From CAZNSX01 sp964575845 (lineage in GTDB: Bacteria > UBA8248 > CAZNSX01): a DNA stretch of 64,000 nt. Positions 60,850-64,000 of this stretch are shown piece by piece (position 1 is the first letter of the stretch; each line of letters opens with the position of its first letter). A program made the translations under genes and the position numbers. The notes beneath the pieces were generated by a model. The model was not told the DNA's origin. It worked only from the letters and a program-made list of their open reading frames with translations, and made no database searches. Location of the stretch: contig CAZNSX010000002.1 of the NCBI GenBank assembly GCA_964575845.1, forward strand, positions 496,001 through 560,000, read 5' to 3'.

Positions 60850-61323
60850 ATGGAGGAGCTTATGAGGGAGAAGGGTCTTTATTTTGAAGAGATCGACATC
60901 GGACGCGAGTGGGAGACCGACGGCCGCACCGTGACCGAGACGGATATCGTGAACTTTGCGGCCTTCTCGGGTGACTGGATGTACCTTCACACGGATGATG
61001 TCATGGCCTCTCAGGGACCCTTCGGGGGAAGGATAGCCCACGGGCTCCTGGGCCTCTCAATAGCCATGGGCCTCATGGTGAGGCTGGGGATACTGGATGG
61101 GACGGCAGAGGCCTTCCTGGGTCTTGAGTGGAGCTTCACCGGCCCCATCCGTATAGGGGATACCATTAAGAATAAAATAACGGTGATAGAGAAAAAAGTG
61201 TCAAAGAAGGGCAAAGGCATCGTCGGCTTTGCGTTCAGGATGGAGAACCAGAGAGGAGAGGTGGTGCAGAGGGGGACCAAGACGATAATGATTAAGAGCA
61301 GAGGGGAGGGGTCTGAGAAGTAG
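60850..61323 (+). CDS. MaoC-like (R)-enoyl-CoA hydratase family protein
   Basis: A 157-residue hotdog-fold protein. The hydratase-like signature lies in ASQGPFGGRIAHGLLGLSIAMG, with FAAFSGDWMYLHTDD upstream giving the catalytic Asp/His pair. It adds water to trans-2-enoyl-CoA; MaoC proteins often serve in acyl-CoA degradation or polyhydroxyalkanoate supply. It lies 12 bases after tonB but has its own ribosome site; a role with the Ton system is not suggested. Confidence 0.82.
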   Translation: MEELMREKGLYFEEIDIGREWETDGRTVTETDIVNFAAFSGDWMYLHTDDVMASQGPFGGRIAHGLLGLSIAMGLMVRLGILDGTAEAFLGLEWSFTGPIRIGDTIKNKITVIEKKVSKKGKGIVGFAFRMENQRGEVVQRGTKTIMIKSRGEGSEK

Positions 61324-61409
61324 CGGTGCCTTGCCTTTTAGCCGTGAGGAATAATCTGCGTGGCAGGATGAGGGAGAGGCGCGGCTACGCCGTGACCTAA
61401 TCCTCCCTT

Positions 61410-61452
61410 TTCGCGGGGGGGCAGAGCCCCGCCATGCTCACTGATACTGTGC
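61410..61452. repeat. Intergenic hairpin repeat, copy 2
   Basis: GGGGGGGCAGAGCCCCGCC forms a hairpin (GGGGC/GCCCC around AGA). Reverse complemented, the stretch CATGGCGGGGCTCTGCCCC preceded by TATCAG aligns with copy 1 at 38585-38620. The stem sequence differs but the fold and flanks agree, as in interspersed repeats under structural selection. The surrounding 61324-61542 has no gene. Confidence 0.4.
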
Positions 61453-61542
61453 AGAATCCGAATGCCCGCCTTTGAAGCCTTCGCTTCCCCGCCTTAGGGA
61501 AGAAGGTGCCGATTCGCAATCATACACAGATGTCCCCCGTCC

Positions 61543-61980
61543 CTACCGGCTGACGAAACCCGTGTAATCATCGAACCGGGCCTTGAGGAAATTCCTGAGG
61601 GACATCAATCTGGGGTCCTTTCGATGGCTGGGCTCGTCCAGATAGTCAAGCTCCTGCTTCAGGCGCTCCACCTGACTGAGGGCGTAGTTCATGAGGGCGA
61701 AATGAATTATCAGGTCCCGCAGCCCATTCTCATACCTTCGCTTATTTCCAAGGGTTTCCTCGGAAAGGTCTCCCGAGGTGATGCGGGAATTAACCTCGGT
61801 GATGAGCCCCGCAAGGAGGCCGAGCTTCTTGTTCAGGTCCTCCCCCCTGAGCTGCTGAGTGGCTGGGGCTTTTAGGGGAGAAGACGGCGCGCCCTTCTCA
61901 CCTGGGGGCTCCTGCGAGCTGGCTCCTTCCAGAGAAAAGAAGAAAATTGCCAGGGCCAAACCCAAGGGAAAAAACCGCAT
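61543..61980 (-). CDS. Secreted hypothetical protein
   Basis: A 145-residue protein with a signal peptide (RFFPLGLALAIFFFSLEGAS) and a helical, charged mature part (LLAGLITEVNSRITSGDLSE, IHFALMNYALSQVERLKQEL). No family recognised. It is probably periplasmic. Start ATG 61980 follows GAGGAGAAGGGGC. It is separate from neighbours. Confidence 0.65.
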   Translation of the reverse strand: MRFFPLGLALAIFFFSLEGASSQEPPGEKGAPSSPLKAPATQQLRGEDLNKKLGLLAGLITEVNSRITSGDLSEETLGNKRRYENGLRDLIIHFALMNYALSQVERLKQELDYLDEPSHRKDPRLMSLRNFLKARFDDYTGFVSR

Positions 61981-62096
61981 GCCCCTTCTCCTCGCAAGAT
62001 AAGCCCTGTTCAGAACTCAAACGAAGGACTCCTGAAGGAGGCCCTCCCTCAAGGCCGAGTATAGGCCATCTCTAGAGAAAAGCAAAGAATGTGCCA

Positions 62097-62861
62097 TCAC
62101 CTCTCGGCCAGGATTACGAGGTCTTTCGTACCCTTTGCACGATAGGGGGAAAGACGGTAATCCCCGTAGGTTTTCAGTTTCCGGAAGCCCGTCCCCATCA
62201 GGCCCTCAACCAGTTCCTTCCTGCGCCAGGGACGAAGGGCCGTGGCGTGACGCCGCACCTCCCAAGAGGAGCCCTGGCCCTCGAGGATGAGCACCGTGAA
62301 CTGAAGAAGACGGCCCCTTGGCTCTGTGAGGCGGAGGAAGAGGGATGTCCTCCCTCCCTCCTGCCGGACATTTAAGGGCATGAGGAGAGGCGAGCGCCAC
62401 GTGCGGCGGTCATAATTGAGGTTCTGGATGAGGAGGAGCCCGCCGGGCGAGAGGACGCGAAAGAGTCCTCTCAAGGCCCCCCTCAGGGCTCTCAAGGTGA
62501 GGAGGTGGGGAAGGGTGTTCCCGAGGCAGAGAACGGCGTCGAAGGCCGCAGGGAAGGCCCTGGGTAGCTCTGAAAAGGAGGCCCTCCTGAATGAGGCCCT
62601 AACGCCCGCATCGCGCGCCCTCGTCCGGGCGGAGCGGAGCATGCTCAGGCTGATATCAGCCCCTTCGGCTTCATAGCCCCTCTGGGCCAGGGCAACGACG
62701 TGCTGGCCCGTACCGCAGCCGGCATCAAGAACCCTTCTCACGCCGCGGCCCCTGAAGAGCCTCTCAAGGAAGAGGAGCTCCCGGTCGAGCCGGGCCTCCC
62801 AGTTGATCATCCTCCCGTAATCCGGTGCGAAGCAGTCGTAGAACTCCTCAGGCCTCAGCAT
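62097..62861 (-). CDS. Class I SAM-dependent methyltransferase
   Basis: A 254-residue protein. Motif I VLDAGCGTGQHVVALAQRGY and motif II EAEGADISLSMLRSA are clear, followed by FDAVLCLGNTLPHL and LLLIQNLNYDRRTW. This sub-type resembles methyltransferases of glycine/sarcosine or small-molecule type; the substrate is not identifiable. ATG 62861 follows GGAGAGGGGGGG. It lies 86 bases downstream of selD on the same strand. Confidence 0.8.
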   Translation of the reverse strand: MLRPEEFYDCFAPDYGRMINWEARLDRELLFLERLFRGRGVRRVLDAGCGTGQHVVALAQRGYEAEGADISLSMLRSARTRARDAGVRASFRRASFSELPRAFPAAFDAVLCLGNTLPHLLTLRALRGALRGLFRVLSPGGLLLIQNLNYDRRTWRSPLLMPLNVRQEGGRTSLFLRLTEPRGRLLQFTVLILEGQGSSWEVRRHATALRPWRRKELVEGLMGTGFRKLKTYGDYRLSPYRAKGTKDLVILAER

Positions 62862-62947
62862 GCCCCCCCTCTCCGGGAAGCTCCCTCAAAGGAATAGAAT
62901 TTTAAGCGAATAAGAAAGTGAGGCTTGCATGGAGCCTGGGTGAAAGC

Positions 62948-64000
62948 TCAGGGTTCCACCTTTATCTTTCCCGTGCCGGGGGCCGAAACCTCGCCGATTA
63001 TGGCCGCCTGGGGAACTCCCTCCTCATGGAGGCGAGCGAGGAGGGTGGCCGCCTTATCAGGATGGACTGCTATGAGGAGACCACCCGAGGTCTGAGGGTC
63101 GCAGAGAAGGAAGAGCTCCCTCTCCCCCAGCCCTCCGTCAAGCTCGACCCTTTGCTCGACCCAGTTGCGATTTCGGTGAGCGCCTCCCGGGCTCGCCTCT
63201 CCGGCAAAAGCCAGAACGCCATCGAAGGCGGGGATGCGGGAGAATTCAAGCCTGAGGTCCACCCCGCTGGCGGAGGCAAGGCTATGGGCGTGTCCGAGGA
63301 GGGCAAACCCCGTGACATCGGTGCAGGCATGAACGCCCACCTCACACATAAGGCGCGAGGCTGTGGCGTTCAGGGTCAGCATTGATTCTATGGCCTCCCG
63401 GTGTATCTCATCACTTATATCGCGGTCTTTTCCTCTCAGCTTCTCAATGAGTTTCTCGGTGCCGGGCCGCTCCTTCATGAGGTGAGAGATGATTCCTGTG
63501 CCGAGCTTCTTGGTGAGGATAATCTTATCCCCGGGACGTGCCCCTGAATTCATGACCATGGCCCTTGGGTCCACCACGCCCGTAGCCGCAAGCCCGTACT
63601 TGGGCTCCGGGTCCTCTATGCTGTGGCCCCCCACTACCACGGCTCCCGCCTCAAGCACCTTCATGGCCCCACCCTGAAGGATCTTGCCGAGCGCATCAAT
63701 ACCCATTGCGCACGGGTAGCTCACGATATTGAGGGCGGTCAAGGGTCGGGCTCCCATCGTATAGATGTCGCTCAGGGAGTTGGCGGCTGCTATCTGACCG
63801 AAGACGTAGGGGTCGTCCACGATGGGAGTCAAAATGTCCACCGTCTGTACTATGGCCAGGTCTTCCAGCAGTTTATACACACCGGTATCGTCCCCGGTGT
63901 TGAGCCCGTAAAGGAGATTGGGGTCCGTAATTGGGGGAAGCCCGCTCAGAGCTTTCAGTAGGTCCTCCGGACCTATCTTGGCGGCTCAACCGCCGGCCTT
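62948..64000 (-). CDS. selD: Selenophosphate synthetase SelD with selenocysteine at the active site (5' end outside window)
   Basis: Reading from the window edge, the frame runs KAGG-U-AAKIGPEDLL, where U is TGA at 63988-63986 in the position of the catalytic Cys of SelD (KAGGC/U-AAKIGP). The frame continues without break through DDTGVYKL, TVDILTPIVDDPYVFGQIAA, GGHSIEDPEPKYGLAATGVV, DVTGFALLGH and CDPQTSGGLL to the stop at 62948. A perfect hairpin right after UGA fits a SECIS (separate entry). SelD makes selenophosphate from selenide and ATP. About 350 codons are seen; the first few residues are missing. A start at ATG 63880 would lack the active-site region, so it is rejected. Confidence 0.9.
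63959..63975 (-). promoter_or_regulatory. Putative bacterial SECIS element in selD
   Basis: On the minus strand, ten bases after the UGA, TAGGTCC and GGACCTA form a perfect 7-bp stem with loop GGA. The UGA-to-loop distance is 17 bases and the loop starts with G, which is in the range accepted for SelB-recognised SECIS elements. The Sec insertion is thus consistent, though SelB binding was not tested and no selA/selB/selC genes are in the window. Confidence 0.75.

Noticed and set aside
63880..63880. selD start at ATG 63880
   Set aside because: It would remove the catalytic segment. The frame is open upstream except for one TGA, which lies exactly at the Cys/Sec position and has a SECIS-like hairpin.
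1..64000. tRNA, rRNA, CRISPR arrays, intact insertion sequences or prophage genes
   Set aside because: I looked on both strands for tRNA-like T-arm sequences, regular direct repeats and transposase or integrase motifs and found none that could be supported.

Overview
The window looks like the chromosome of a GC-rich diderm bacterium with an anaerobic or microaerobic lifestyle. It encodes de novo cobalamin synthesis, a meso-diaminopimelate-type murein pathway, ExbB/ExbD/TonB energy transduction, a multiheme cytochrome, oxygen-sensitive Fe-S and radical SAM enzymes, TRAP carboxylate transporters and a selenocysteine-containing SelD. This would suit a deltaproteobacterial (Desulfobacterota-like) lineage or a neighbouring candidate phylum. 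The lineage is inferred from gene content only. There are no rRNA or tRNA genes, CRISPR arrays, phage genes or intact insertion sequences that I can see.

Layout. 1-4399 (+): the end of a cobalamin operon (cobS', cobD, cobQ, cobO, cbiX, cbiC). 4400-4762: an AT-rich intergenic region holding a strong sigma70-type promoter and GTGGG repeats that fit an MraZ operator. 4763-21703 (+): a nearly complete dcw cluster, mraZ-rsmH-ftsL-ftsI-murE-murF-mraY-murD-ftsW-murG-murC-murB-ftsQ-ftsA-ftsZ, with many overlapping start/stop codons. 21741-28112 (+): its own promoter, then a B12-type radical SAM gene, pgeF, yggS, proC, yggT, divIVA, yggU and mtnA; the order resembles the ylm cluster of Gram-positive bacteria. 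28212-29836 (+): a small unknown protein, a minimal zincin and a DUF1848 protein.

29833-34050 (-) is the most unusual region. A promoter is followed by a fluoride (crcB-motif) riboswitch with an overlapping terminator. Downstream lie two overlapping genes for DUF6062-like proteins built from repeated CPxC...CxxH modules, then a translationally coupled 5' remnant of the fluoride channel gene crcB, then an MFS transporter. The riboswitch therefore appears to drive a Cys-rich protein pair of unknown role, and the crcB copy is truncated.

34393-49309 is a catabolic and transport island: a 4-hydroxybutyryl-CoA dehydratase-like enzyme, an octaheme cytochrome of the HAO type, DUF169, a methylmalonyl-CoA epimerase-like protein, a TAXI-type TRAP system, a cupin, a DctPQM-type TRAP system, a B12-binding radical SAM protein overlapping a cytoplasmic reductive-dehalogenase homologue, and a tautomerase. 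49412-52951 has an HD-domain gene remnant, then an LL-diaminopimelate aminotransferase-like gene, folK, a deoxynucleoside kinase and panC. 53024-61323 (+) has a half-size ChrA, two large secreted TPR proteins, ExbB, ExbD and TonB, and a MaoC hydratase. 61543-64000 (-) has a secreted unknown, a methyltransferase and selD, whose active-site codon is an in-frame UGA followed by a compact hairpin fitting a bacterial SECIS. The gene is cut by the window end.
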